A stretch of DNA of 64,000 bases from Kutzneria sp. CA-103260 (lineage in GTDB: Bacteria > Actinomycetota > Actinomycetes > Mycobacteriales > Pseudonocardiaceae). The notes under the pieces were generated by a model that had not been told where the DNA came from, did not search any database, and saw nothing but the letters and a program-made list of their open reading frames with translations. The stretch lies in assembly GCF_018263855.1 (NCBI RefSeq), contig NZ_CP073318.1, forward strand, positions 2,046,001-2,110,000, read 5' to 3'. Below, in pieces: positions 15,893-23,972 of the stretch. The translations under genes and the position numbers were made by a program. Position 1 is the first letter of the stretch, and every line of letters starts with the position of its first letter.

Positions 15893-16274
15893 CGGAGCCG
15901 GCGGGCGGAGCGGGCACTGGCATCCGTGGGCGGGCGTCCCGCCGGGAAAGCCATTGCCTGGGGGAACCGTCGGCGCTCGGGTGCGGCTGACCATGACTGG
16001 CGCATGGCCGGCCGCACTGGTGCCGCGGTCAGCCGAACCGGCACAGGCTGACCCAGTAGCGGTGGCAACTGGTGTGCGCGCACAGCAGCTGGAACCGGGC
16101 CGTGCGGTACCGGTGATCCGATGTGGACAGTGCGCCGCCGTCGAGGAGCCGCGTGGTCGCGGTCGAAGTCCTGGACCGCTCGGCTCAGTGCGGTCGCAAC
16201 GCGAGCGCCAGACCGAGACCGGGTCCGGTGCGCGCTGACCCGGCGCACGCCACGGCCGGGGGACCCGGCGGCTC
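15893..16274. other. Intergenic region, no supported gene
   Basis: About 380 bp between convergent hsp20 and the GAF-ANTAR pair. Open frames here are continuations or shadows of neighbours. I see no convincing ribosome site, terminator hairpin or conserved motif. Confidence 0.5.
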
Positions 16275-17030
16275 TCACGTGCGGTCGGCGAGCTCCGCCG
16301 GATCGATCCGGGCGGTCAGCACGGCGCGAGCGAGGTCGGTGAGCGGCATCCCGCTGTCGTGCGCGTGGTCGCGCATGATGGCGAACGCCTCGGCCACACC
16401 GACCTGGAGCTTCTCCGCGAGGTAGCCCTTGGCCTGCTCGATGGTGATCCGGGCGTTGAGGGTCAGGTTCAGCTGCTCGGCCAGTTGCTCGCGGCGTCGC
16501 GTCGTGCCGCTGTGCAGGATGCTGATCGTCGCGATGTCGGCCATCGACTGGCCGATCGCCATCGTGTCCGGCGGCAGGCTCCCCACAGTGCCCTGGAACA
16601 GGCCCAACACCCCCAGTGACTCCGCGTGCAGTCGCAGCGGCAGCGCCTGCACGCCGCCATAGCCACTCTGCCGCGCGGCCGCGGCCAGCTGCGGCCACCG
16701 ATCGCCTTCGGCGGTCAGATCGGCGCTGGCTGCCGGCGCTCCGGTGCGATACGTGTCCAGGAACGGCCCCTCCTGGTTGCGCAGCCGCATGAGCTCGATC
16801 AGGTGTGACTGCTCGGTGGAGGCGACGAGTTGGAGCGCGCGGCGGCGGTCGGGCAGCAGCACGGCGGCGGCGTCGACATCGAGCAGCTCGACACAGCGCT
16901 CGGTGAGCGTGTGCAGCATGTCGATGATGTCGAAGCCGGCTACCAGGGTGTCGGCCAGTTCGACGAACGTGGCGGCGAGGCGCCGGTCGCGAGCCGACGA
17001 GGGGCCGCGTGGGCTGTGCGCTTGAGTCAT
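16275..17030 (-). CDS. GAF-ANTAR protein 2
   Basis: A 251-residue GAF-ANTAR protein. The N-terminal FVELADTLVAGFDIIDMLH helix leads into a GAF domain (ERCVELLDVDAAAVLLPD, GPFLDTYRTG, ALPLRLHAESLGVLGLF). An ANTAR domain follows at about residues 185-245 (NARITIEQAKGYLAEKL, GMPLTDLARAVL). Predicted cytosolic RNA-binding antiterminator sensing a small ligand. Its ATG overlaps the stop of the upstream GAF-ANTAR gene (ATGA), so the two are co-translated and may heterodimerise. Very similar in layout to the protein at 37672. Confidence 0.9.
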   Translation of the reverse strand: MTQAHSPRGPSSARDRRLAATFVELADTLVAGFDIIDMLHTLTERCVELLDVDAAAVLLPDRRRALQLVASTEQSHLIELMRLRNQEGPFLDTYRTGAPAASADLTAEGDRWPQLAAAARQSGYGGVQALPLRLHAESLGVLGLFQGTVGSLPPDTMAIGQSMADIATISILHSGTTRRREQLAEQLNLTLNARITIEQAKGYLAEKLQVGVAEAFAIMRDHAHDSGMPLTDLARAVLTARIDPAELADRT

Positions 17031-17764
17031 GGCCCTTCCCTGTCTTTGCCGTCGGCGTCCAGTCGGATGCGTCTGGCCAGTATGTCCTCGGCCAGCTGGG
17101 ACAGGTTCTCGCCGGTGGCGAACGCCTGGGCCCGCAGCCGGAGGAACGCCGTGGTGAGGTCGACGCCCAGCTGGGCGGCGACCATGCCGGTGGCCTGGTG
17201 GATCTCCGCCCAGCGTTCGCCGAACTCGCCGGCGAACAGGCTGTACTCGGTGACGTTCGGCGCGTCGCCGACACCGGCCAGGATCAGCGCCATGGCGGCG
17301 TCGGCGAACAGCCACGCGTCCTGCTGCTCGCTGTTCGACAGCAGGCCGGCGCTGGCCCGGTAGATCTCCAGGGCGCCGATGGTCATCCCGCCGGCCCCGA
17401 TGGGGAAGGTGAAGACCGCGTGAACGCCCTCGGCCAGCGCCTCGGGCGCGAACATCGGCCAGTAGTCGCGGCTGGCCGGGGTGTCGAGGTCGGCCACCAG
17501 CACCGGCAGGTCCTGGGTCACCGCCACGGTGGCGGGACCCGCGCCGAGCACGACCTGGAGCTCGGTCAGCCGGACGCTGACCGGGTCGGTGGCGTGGATG
17601 GGCTCGATCAGTCCCAGGTCGGAGACGAGATAGACGCCGACCCCGGTGGCATCGAACATGACCGCTGCGGCGGTGCACACGTGGCGTACCGCGATGGTGG
17701 TGCCCTCGGCCCGGGCCCGGTCACGGATCGCCTCGGTGATCTGGAGTTCCCGGTCGGGATCCAC
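17027..17764 (-). CDS. GAF-ANTAR protein 3
   Basis: About 245 residues. The GAF domain covers residues 15-165 (AAVMFDATGVGVYLVSD, LGAGPATVAVTQDLPVLVAD, FTFPIGAGGMTIGALEIYR) and the ANTAR domain about 180-238 (EIHQATGMVAAQLGVDL, ENLSQLAEDILARRI). GTG 17764 was chosen because AGGGG lies 6 bases upstream and the preceding open frame is low-complexity. First gene of a two-gene operon of GAF-ANTAR proteins (17764 to 16275). The upstream neighbour on the same strand is the P450 gene. Confidence 0.85.
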   Translation of the reverse strand: MDPDRELQITEAIRDRARAEGTTIAVRHVCTAAAVMFDATGVGVYLVSDLGLIEPIHATDPVSVRLTELQVVLGAGPATVAVTQDLPVLVADLDTPASRDYWPMFAPEALAEGVHAVFTFPIGAGGMTIGALEIYRASAGLLSNSEQQDAWLFADAAMALILAGVGDAPNVTEYSLFAGEFGERWAEIHQATGMVAAQLGVDLTTAFLRLRAQAFATGENLSQLAEDILARRIRLDADGKDREGP

Positions 17765-17861
17765 AACTGCCCCTAGTCGGTTGACGCCGGCGGCGCCGAT
17801 GCCGGGCCAGCGTAACCCTCGCGGCCGGGCCGCGCGGGCACCACCGCACCGGTGCGTGTCA

Positions 17862-19136
17862 TCACCGGTTCCGCGCGACCATGACGAGCCGGTGCGGATG
17901 CACCACGACACCCCGGGCGACGGGCCGGACCGGGCCGGCCGGACGCAGTCGCCACCGCCGCGTGATCGCCGCGACCTGCACCGCCATCTCCGTCAGCGCG
18001 AAGGGCTCGCCAGGACACTTGCGCACGCCGGTGCTGAACGGCAGCGAGCCGGCGAACGAGCGATCGGCGTCGAAAACACCTGGTCGGGGGAACACCTCGG
18101 GGTCGTGGTGCAGCAGGTGTGGGCTGACGGCGACGGTGCTGCCCGGCGGCAGCCGCACCGTGCCGAGGTCCGCCTCGGTCGCGGCCTGCAACAGGTTGAT
18201 CCAGGCCGGGTACTTGCGCAGCGCCTCCGTGATCACGAGACCGGTCATGCGGAGCCCGGCCACGGTGTCGGCGGTGAGCGGCCCGTCGCCGAGCATGGCG
18301 TCCACCTCGGCGTGCACCCGCGCCTCGAAGTCGGGATGCGCGGCGAGTTCGTGCATGACCCAGCCGACGGCGGCCGCGGGCGTGTCCACACCGGCGACGA
18401 GCAGCCCGACCAGTTCGTCGACTGCCTCGTCGTCGGAGAGGCCGGCCTCGAACAGCAGCGCCGACAACAGGTTCCCGTCGCCGGGGCCGGCGGCCCGGCG
18501 CTGCGTGACCACCGGATGGAACACCTGGCGCAGCCGAAAGGCGGCGGTGGCGAACCGCCGGTTGGCGGTGGTGGGCAACTGCCGGAGCCGACGCGGCAGC
18601 AGCAGCCGACGGGGGATCTCGGCCAGCGCCACCGGCAGCCATCGGCGGATCTCGGCCACCGCGGTCGGGCCGATGCCGGCGCCGAGCAAGGTCGTCGCCA
18701 AGGTCGCGAGCGACAGCTCGAACAACTCGGTGTCGACGGCGACGCGGTCGCCATCACGCCAGGACCGGACGCGCTGGTCGGCCAGCCGCGCCATGGTCGG
18801 CACGTGCTGGCGGATCCGGGCGGCACGCATCGCCGGCGCCACCAGGCGCCGCCGCCGCAGGTGCTCCTCGCCGGCGAGGGTGGCCAGCGCCCGGCCGAAC
18901 ATCGCCCGCACGGCGTCGGCGACGTCGTCGCGGGTGAACTCCCCGGCGGCGCCGGTCAGGACGCGATGGGTCAGTTCGGGCGTGGTCACCACGTACACCG
19001 GCAGCCGACCCAGGTGGATCCGGACGACATCGCCGCGCCCGCGAAGGGAAGTGACGAACCGCAGTGGCCGGCGCAGCAGCGGCAGGCCGTGGCCGACCAG
19101 CGGCAGCCGGTGGGGCATGGTGGTGACGGTGTTCAT
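17862..19136 (-). CDS. Cytochrome P450
   Basis: A 424-residue soluble bacterial P450. It has I-helix oxygen-binding motif AGVDT (LLVAGVDTPAAAV), ExxR in ITEALRKYP, PERF-region FDADRSFAG, and haem loop FSTGVRKCPG with Cys374 as axial ligand. All key residues are present, so it looks functional. It should hydroxylate or epoxidise a hydrophobic substrate with separate ferredoxin partners, not seen here. The IS200/IS605-like element begins 4 bp before its ATG (minus strand). Removing the element would restore a TGATG overlap with the MMPL gene, so it was probably the last gene of the AfsA-type operon and has now lost its upstream promoter. Confidence 0.93.
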   Translation of the reverse strand: MNTVTTMPHRLPLVGHGLPLLRRPLRFVTSLRGRGDVVRIHLGRLPVYVVTTPELTHRVLTGAAGEFTRDDVADAVRAMFGRALATLAGEEHLRRRRLVAPAMRAARIRQHVPTMARLADQRVRSWRDGDRVAVDTELFELSLATLATTLLGAGIGPTAVAEIRRWLPVALAEIPRRLLLPRRLRQLPTTANRRFATAAFRLRQVFHPVVTQRRAAGPGDGNLLSALLFEAGLSDDEAVDELVGLLVAGVDTPAAAVGWVMHELAAHPDFEARVHAEVDAMLGDGPLTADTVAGLRMTGLVITEALRKYPAWINLLQAATEADLGTVRLPPGSTVAVSPHLLHHDPEVFPRPGVFDADRSFAGSLPFSTGVRKCPGEPFALTEMAVQVAAITRRWRLRPAGPVRPVARGVVVHPHRLVMVARNR

Positions 19137-19240
19137 CAAGTCTCCAATCGGTGGAGACCCCGGAGTTCAGGCCGGGGAGGAGCCGATCCGACCGCCCGCG
19201 GCCGCGTCGGCGGCCGGGATTGTCGGTGGCCCCGACTACG

Positions 19241-20437
19241 GTGATCGTCGTGTCCCGCTATCGCCTGCTGCCCACGGCCGCCCAGGAGACAGGGCTGGTG
19301 GAGCACTGCGCGCTCGCGCGGTATGTGTGGAACCTCGCCGTTGAACAGCACTCTCACTGGCAGCCCGGACGCGCCTGGGCCCCGAACTACATCGAGCAGG
19401 CCCGCCAGTTGACCGAAGCGCGTGCCGAGTTCTATTGGTTGCGCGCGGGCAGCCAGACGGTGCAGCAGCAGGCGTTGCGGGACTTCGCCCAAGCCATGCG
19501 GAATTTCTTCGGTGGCACTCACCGCAGGCCCACATGGCGTAAGGCCGGGCGGCATGAGGGGTTCCGGCAGGTCGGCGTGCGGCCTGAGCATGTCCGCAAG
19601 CTCAACCGCCGGACTGGTCGGGTGTGGGCGCCCAAGGTTGGCTGGGTGCAGTTCCGCTGGACCCGTGCTGTTGCGGCCGGGGTGAAGTCCTACCGGGTCA
19701 CCCGCGACCGGGCCGGTCGCTGGCATGTCGCCTTCGCTGTGGTCCCTGAGCCGATCGCGGCGCCGAGCACCGGTGAGATCGTCGGCGTGGACCGCGGAGT
19801 GGCCGTGTCTGCGGCGTTGTCCACGGGAGAGTTCCTGCACTGCCCTGGTCTGTCCGAACGGGAGCAACGCCGGTTGCGTAAGTTGCAGCGGTGCCTGGCC
19901 CGCGCGCGGCGGGGTTCGAATCGGCGCGGTCGGGTGAAGGCCGCGATCGCGAAGCTGAAGGCCAGGGCCGTGGACCGGCGTAAGGACTGGGTCGAGAAAA
20001 CCAGCACCGACCTGGCCCGCCGGTTCGACCTGATCCGCGTCGAGGATCTCAACATCCGGGGCATGACTGGCTCGGCCAGGGGCACCGTCGTGCGGCCCGG
20101 CCGGAATGTGCGTCAGAAGGCCGGGTTGAACCGGGGCATCCTCGCCGCTGGGTGGGGCCGGCTGGTGGCCCGCTTGGAGCACAAGGCGCCGGGCCGGGTC
20201 GAAAAGATCAATCCCGCCTTCACGTCGCAGACCTGCTCGGTCTGTGGGCACTGCGCGTCGGAAAACCGCGAGAGCCAAGCGGTCTTCCGATGCGTGGCCT
20301 GCGGACACCAGGCCAACGCCGATGTGAACGCGGCCAGGAACATCGCGGCAGGGCGTGCCGTGACCGCGCGGGGAGGCCGGGCGTTGGCCGGGCCGGCGAA
20401 CCGTGAACCTCAACTCGGACCTCCTTCCGCCGCGTAG
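19241..20437 (+). CDS. tnpB: RNA-guided endonuclease TnpB (OrfB, IS200/IS605 family)
   Basis: About 398 residues, full length for the family. The N-terminal segment is VVSRYRLLPTAAQETGLVEH. The RuvC nuclease residues are all present: Asp184 in VGVDRGVAVS, Glu268 in IRVEDLNIRGM and Asp361 in NADVNAARNI. A zinc ribbon CSVCGH...CVACGH lies between the last two. Two GTG starts (19241, 19250) are possible. With an intact catalytic triad it is probably an active nuclease using a guide RNA from the element's right end. Transposition would need TnpA supplied from elsewhere. Confidence 0.95.
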   Translation: MIVVSRYRLLPTAAQETGLVEHCALARYVWNLAVEQHSHWQPGRAWAPNYIEQARQLTEARAEFYWLRAGSQTVQQQALRDFAQAMRNFFGGTHRRPTWRKAGRHEGFRQVGVRPEHVRKLNRRTGRVWAPKVGWVQFRWTRAVAAGVKSYRVTRDRAGRWHVAFAVVPEPIAAPSTGEIVGVDRGVAVSAALSTGEFLHCPGLSEREQRRLRKLQRCLARARRGSNRRGRVKAAIAKLKARAVDRRKDWVEKTSTDLARRFDLIRVEDLNIRGMTGSARGTVVRPGRNVRQKAGLNRGILAAGWGRLVARLEHKAPGRVEKINPAFTSQTCSVCGHCASENRESQAVFRCVACGHQANADVNAARNIAAGRAVTARGGRALAGPANREPQLGPPSAA

Positions 20438-20489
20438 CGGGACTGATACGGGTTGGAATCCCCGTCGTTCACGACGGGGAGGACGTCAA
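20300..20489 (+). ncRNA. Predicted omega RNA (reRNA) at the right end of the TnpB element
   Basis: By analogy with characterised TnpB systems, the guide RNA starts inside the 3' part of tnpB and runs to the right end of the element. The guide segment is then copied from the adjacent MMPL gene (plus-strand bases from 20490). The terminal hairpin at 20460-20479 is the visible structural element. The 5' boundary is a guess. Confidence 0.45.
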
Positions 20490-22537
20490 CGTTTCTCCCT
20501 GGTGAACGGGCTCCACCACGTAATCCGTCCGAACAGGACCATCACGGCGGGGACGAGCAGACAGCGGACCACGGTGGCGTCGACGGCGATCGCGAGGGCG
20601 GATCCCAGGCCCAGCATCTTCATGTTGAGCACGCTCGACGTGCCGACCGCGACGAGCACGATGACGAGGACGGCCGCCGCCGCGGTGACGACCCGGGCGC
20701 CGCGGTCCAGCCCGACGGCCACGGCTTCCCGGCCGTCGCCGGTCCGCGCGTACTCCTCCTGGATCCGGGACTGCACGAGCAGGCCGTAGTCCATGGACAG
20801 CCCGAACGCCAGGCAGAACATGAGCACCGGGAGCGTGGTGTCGATGGCGCCGACCGGGGTGAACCCGAGTGGACCTGACAGGTGACCGTCCTGGAACACC
20901 CACACCACCGCGCCGAACGTCGCGGTGAGACTGAGCGCGTTGAGCAGCAGGGTCTTGACCGGGAGCAGGACGGTCCCGGTCATCAGGAACACCAGCAGCA
21001 GGGTCGCGGCGGCGATGCACGCCAGCGCGAGGGGGAGGCGGCTGCCCACGGCGGCCTGGGCGTCGACGAGCTCCGCGGTCGGGCCGGCGACTTCCAACGG
21101 GAAGTCCTTGTGCTGGGCGCGAATCGCGCGGACGAGATCCTGGCTGGCCGGCGACACGGCGTCGTCGGCCGACTCCACCGCGAGGACGCTGGTGTCGCCG
21201 ACCCGGCCGAGCGGGGTCACGGCGACCACCGAGGGCAGGGTGGCCAGGCGAGCTGCCACCGCCGCCGCGGGCGCCGAGGTGAGAACGTTGATCCGCCCGG
21301 CGGCGTCGCCGCTGAAGTGGTCGCGGATCTCCTGCTGCACCACGCGGGCGGGCGCGTCGGCCGACAGTTGCCGGTCGTCGATCGAGCCGAAGCGGACGTC
21401 GCGGAACGGCAGCGCCGCCAGCACCAGCGGCAGCGCCACGAGGATGGCGACCAGGGGTGCGAACCTGATGACCACACGCGTCCACCCGCGACCATCCACA
21501 TCGGACGATCGGACCAGACGGCCGGCGTCGACGCGGTCGCCGAGCACCGTCAGCGCGGCCGGCACGACCGTGAGCGCGGCGACCGCGGCGAGCAGCACGA
21601 CGCTCACGCCGACGTACGCGAACGAGCGCAGGAAACCCAGGGGAAACAGGAAGAGGGCGCCGAGCGACACGGCGACGGTGGCGGCGGAGTACACGACCGT
21701 GCGGCCGGCCGTCAGCACGGCCCGTCGGACCGCGTCGGGATGCGGCCGCTCCTCGCGGAACCGTCGCACGATGAACAGCGCGTAGTCGATGGCCAACCCG
21801 AGGCCGAGCGCGACGCTGAGCTCCTGGGCGAAGACCGACACATCGGCGAACGCGCTGACGGCCCGCAGCACGGCGCCCGTGCCCACCATGGCGATCGCGC
21901 CGACCGCGAGCGGCAGCAGCGCCGTGACCGCACTGCCGAACACCAGGACGAGGACCGCCAGCGTCAGCGGCAGCGAAAGCAGTTCCGCGCGGGCCAGGTC
22001 GTCGGCGATCGCGCGCCGTGCTTGGTCGGCCACCGCGGCCTGGCCGCCGGTCCGCACCAGCACGCTGCCGTGACGGCCGTCGTAGGCGGCGGCGAGCCGG
22101 GCGGACTGGTCGGCCGCGGCCAGTTCGGAGCCGAGGATCCGGGCGGTGATCAACGCCTGCCGGCCGTCGCGTGAGCGCAGCGTCGCCGAGCGGCCCTGCC
22201 AGTACGACGTGACACCGGTGACGGACGCCTCGCCGGCCAGCCGGCCCGCGACGGCGGAGCCGTCGGCGACGCAGGCCGGCGCGTCCACACCGCGGTCGCA
22301 GTCCACGAGCAGGACGAGATTGGGGGCGCTGCCGGGAAAGTCCGCCGACAACGTGCGGGCTGCCACCGACGAGGGCGCTGACGGATCCGTCGCGCCGAGA
22401 CCACGCAACTGGTCGGCCACGCCATAGCCGCAGACGACGGACAGGAGCAGGAACACGGCCGCGCCGACGAGGACGACGCGGGGACGCGTGACGGCGAAGT
22501 CGGCGACGCGGTTGAGCAAGGTGGTGCCGCCGGACAT
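20486..22537 (-). CDS. MMPL-family RND exporter
   Basis: A 683-residue MMPL transporter. TM1 lies at about residues 18-40. A first periplasmic loop carries the FPGSAPNLVLLVDCD region. TM2-6 contain the paired GLAIDYALFIVRRFREE signature (first D-Y motif). A second loop and second helix bundle follow, with GLSMDYGLLVQSRIQEEYA (second D-Y motif). Both proton-relay motifs are intact. Such pumps export lipids or natural products by proton motive force. The ATG overlaps the UbiA stop by one base. Its stop codon now lies in the right-end TCAA of the TnpB element, but the C-terminus is unchanged. Probably exports the product of this operon. Confidence 0.93.
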   Translation of the reverse strand: MSGGTTLLNRVADFAVTRPRVVLVGAAVFLLLSVVCGYGVADQLRGLGATDPSAPSSVAARTLSADFPGSAPNLVLLVDCDRGVDAPACVADGSAVAGRLAGEASVTGVTSYWQGRSATLRSRDGRQALITARILGSELAAADQSARLAAAYDGRHGSVLVRTGGQAAVADQARRAIADDLARAELLSLPLTLAVLVLVFGSAVTALLPLAVGAIAMVGTGAVLRAVSAFADVSVFAQELSVALGLGLAIDYALFIVRRFREERPHPDAVRRAVLTAGRTVVYSAATVAVSLGALFLFPLGFLRSFAYVGVSVVLLAAVAALTVVPAALTVLGDRVDAGRLVRSSDVDGRGWTRVVIRFAPLVAILVALPLVLAALPFRDVRFGSIDDRQLSADAPARVVQQEIRDHFSGDAAGRINVLTSAPAAAVAARLATLPSVVAVTPLGRVGDTSVLAVESADDAVSPASQDLVRAIRAQHKDFPLEVAGPTAELVDAQAAVGSRLPLALACIAAATLLLVFLMTGTVLLPVKTLLLNALSLTATFGAVVWVFQDGHLSGPLGFTPVGAIDTTLPVLMFCLAFGLSMDYGLLVQSRIQEEYARTGDGREAVAVGLDRGARVVTAAAAVLVIVLVAVGTSSVLNMKMLGLGSALAIAVDATVVRCLLVPAVMVLFGRITWWSPFTREKR

Positions 22538-23373
22538 CAGCGCAGCCCGTAAGCGATGAGGGACAGGTAGCTCAGCAGCACGAAGGCCATGGCGGCCGGC
22601 AGCGGCCAGGACTCGCTGGTGCCGGCGAGGAACCGCCGGGCCGCGAGGACGGGCGGCACCAACAGCACGACGAACCATGTCGTGGTGAGCGACACGATGA
22701 GCACAACCGCGGCGACGGCCCAGCAGAGCGTCACGGTGCCACTCAGCGCCGGGCCGAGTGCCAGCGAGTACAGCCGCTCCCCGGCCATGCCGAGCCACCG
22801 CGTCTTGCGGGCGAATTCGAAGTGCAGGAACGCAAAGGCGAAGACGAGCACCACCGGCACCGCACGCCAGCCGACCGCGCCGGTCGACGACACGTAGAGG
22901 TAGCAGCTGACCAGCAGCTGCACCGGGTAGCTGGCCGCGAGGCTCACCAGGACACCGTCGCGCACGGCCGGGAACCGGCGCTCCGCCGCGGCGAGGGCGA
23001 GTCCGTAGCCGAGGGGCAGCGTGGCCAATACGAGCGACACCACCGACAGCAGGGAGTTGAGCGCCAGCACGCACAGCGTGCACACCATCATCGCCGAGCG
23101 CAGCTCCGAAGAGGTGATCGCCCCCGTCACCAGCGGTCGGTCCGGGTGGTGCCGGCGGTCGTAGTCGAGATCCTTCTGCTCGTCGAGCATCCGCAGGAAC
23201 AGCAACGTCAGCACAACGCTCGCGGCGCGGGCAACCGTGGCCGGTGACGGTCTCCAGTGGTCGCTCGCCACCGCCTCCAGGGCGAGCGACCACAGCACGC
23301 CGTAGCTGACGTACACCTCGGGGCGGAACCTGACCAGCACGAAGCTCCACAACCGCGACGCGGACACGATCAT
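22537..23373 (-). CDS. UbiA-family membrane prenyltransferase-like protein
   Basis: A 278-residue polytopic protein, about eight hydrophobic helices. The first Asp-rich motif is in RMLDEQKDLDYDRRHHPDRP (about residues 60-80), matching the D-x3-D-x3-D signature and PxRP tail of UbiA enzymes. The second region FEFARKTRW lies where the second metal motif is expected but has only one acidic residue, so catalysis may differ. It would transfer a prenyl or related diphosphate-linked group to an acceptor in the membrane. The ATG overlaps the nitroreductase stop (ATGA) and its TGA overlaps the MMPL start (TGATG). Donor and acceptor unknown. Confidence 0.85.
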   Translation of the reverse strand: MIVSASRLWSFVLVRFRPEVYVSYGVLWSLALEAVASDHWRPSPATVARAASVVLTLLFLRMLDEQKDLDYDRRHHPDRPLVTGAITSSELRSAMMVCTLCVLALNSLLSVVSLVLATLPLGYGLALAAAERRFPAVRDGVLVSLAASYPVQLLVSCYLYVSSTGAVGWRAVPVVLVFAFAFLHFEFARKTRWLGMAGERLYSLALGPALSGTVTLCWAVAAVVLIVSLTTTWFVVLLVPPVLAARRFLAGTSESWPLPAAMAFVLLSYLSLIAYGLR

Positions 23374-23972
23374 CCGTGCCGCCAGCGGTTCCAGTTGGTC
23401 ACCTCGGTGACCGGCCGCCGGGGCGCCGGGCCGAACCAGCGCCTGGCGTAGCCGACCGGCACCAGACACCCCTGGGTGACCTCCTCGTACGGGATGCCGA
23501 GCAGATCGGCGACCTCCCGCTCGTAGGCCAGGTGCACGGTGGTGAAGGCGGTCGCGAGGCCCCTGGACCGTGCGGCGAGCATGAAGCTCCAGACCGCCGG
23601 GTACAGCGAGCCGTAGCGGCTGGCGGTCCGTGCCGGGTGCTCACTGGGGGAGTGCCGGCCGTTGACGCACGGGAGCAGCAGCACCGGCATGCGGTCGATG
23701 TGCTGGGCCAGGAACCGGGCGGATTCGGTGTCCGCGGTGTTCGGCGCCCGCTCCAGGTACGCCGTCGAGGCCGCGCGGTAGTAGTCGGCGATCGTGTGCT
23801 TCAGCCCGGGGTCGTCGATTCCGACGAACCGCCAGTCCTGTCGGTTCGCGGCGGTCGGCGCCTGCACCGCGATCCGCAGGCACTGCTCGATGACGCCACG
23901 CGTGACCGGCCGGCGCAGGTCGATGCCGCGACGCACGGCCCGCGTGGTGGTGAGCGCCTCGTCGATCAGCAT
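23370..23972 (-). CDS. Nitroreductase-family flavoprotein
   Basis: A 200-residue FMN-type nitroreductase. The N-terminal TTTRAVRRGIDLRRPVTRGV carries the RAVR/RSVR FMN-phosphate motif. APTAANRQDWRFVGI is the conserved substrate/FMN loop, and AARSRGLATAFTTVHL plus GIPYEEVTQGCLVPVGY are the C-terminal FMN-site motifs. These enzymes reduce nitro groups, enones or flavins with NAD(P)H. In a signalling or secondary-metabolite context it might reduce a double bond of a butenolide-type intermediate. It overlaps the AfsA gene by seven bases and the UbiA gene by four. Confidence 0.9.
   Translation of the reverse strand: MLIDEALTTTRAVRRGIDLRRPVTRGVIEQCLRIAVQAPTAANRQDWRFVGIDDPGLKHTIADYYRAASTAYLERAPNTADTESARFLAQHIDRMPVLLLPCVNGRHSPSEHPARTASRYGSLYPAVWSFMLAARSRGLATAFTTVHLAYEREVADLLGIPYEEVTQGCLVPVGYARRWFGPAPRRPVTEVTNWNRWRHG

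Larger units (their letters stand above)
19140..20489. mobile_element. TnpB-only IS200/IS605-family (IS1341-type) element
   Basis: A 1350-bp element, no tnpA. It is bounded on the left by target tetranucleotide TCAA (19136-19139) and ends on the right in TCAA (20486-20489), the right-cleavage tetranucleotide used by IS608-type elements. The left end has hairpins TCTCCA/TGGAGA (19141-19157) and CCCCGG/CCGGGG (19158-19177). The right end has a perfect CCCCGTCG-ttca-CGACGGGG hairpin (20460-20479) ten bases from the end. Both hairpins are followed by AGGA. There is no target duplication, as expected for single-strand transposition. The 3' part of tnpB plus the right end should encode the guide (omega) RNA. 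Excision restores a TGATG overlap of the flanking genes. Confidence 0.85.

Noticed and set aside
19140..20489. A CRISPR-Cas12 nuclease
   Set aside because: The 398-residue size, terminal hairpins and compact zinc ribbon identify a transposon TnpB; no CRISPR array is present.
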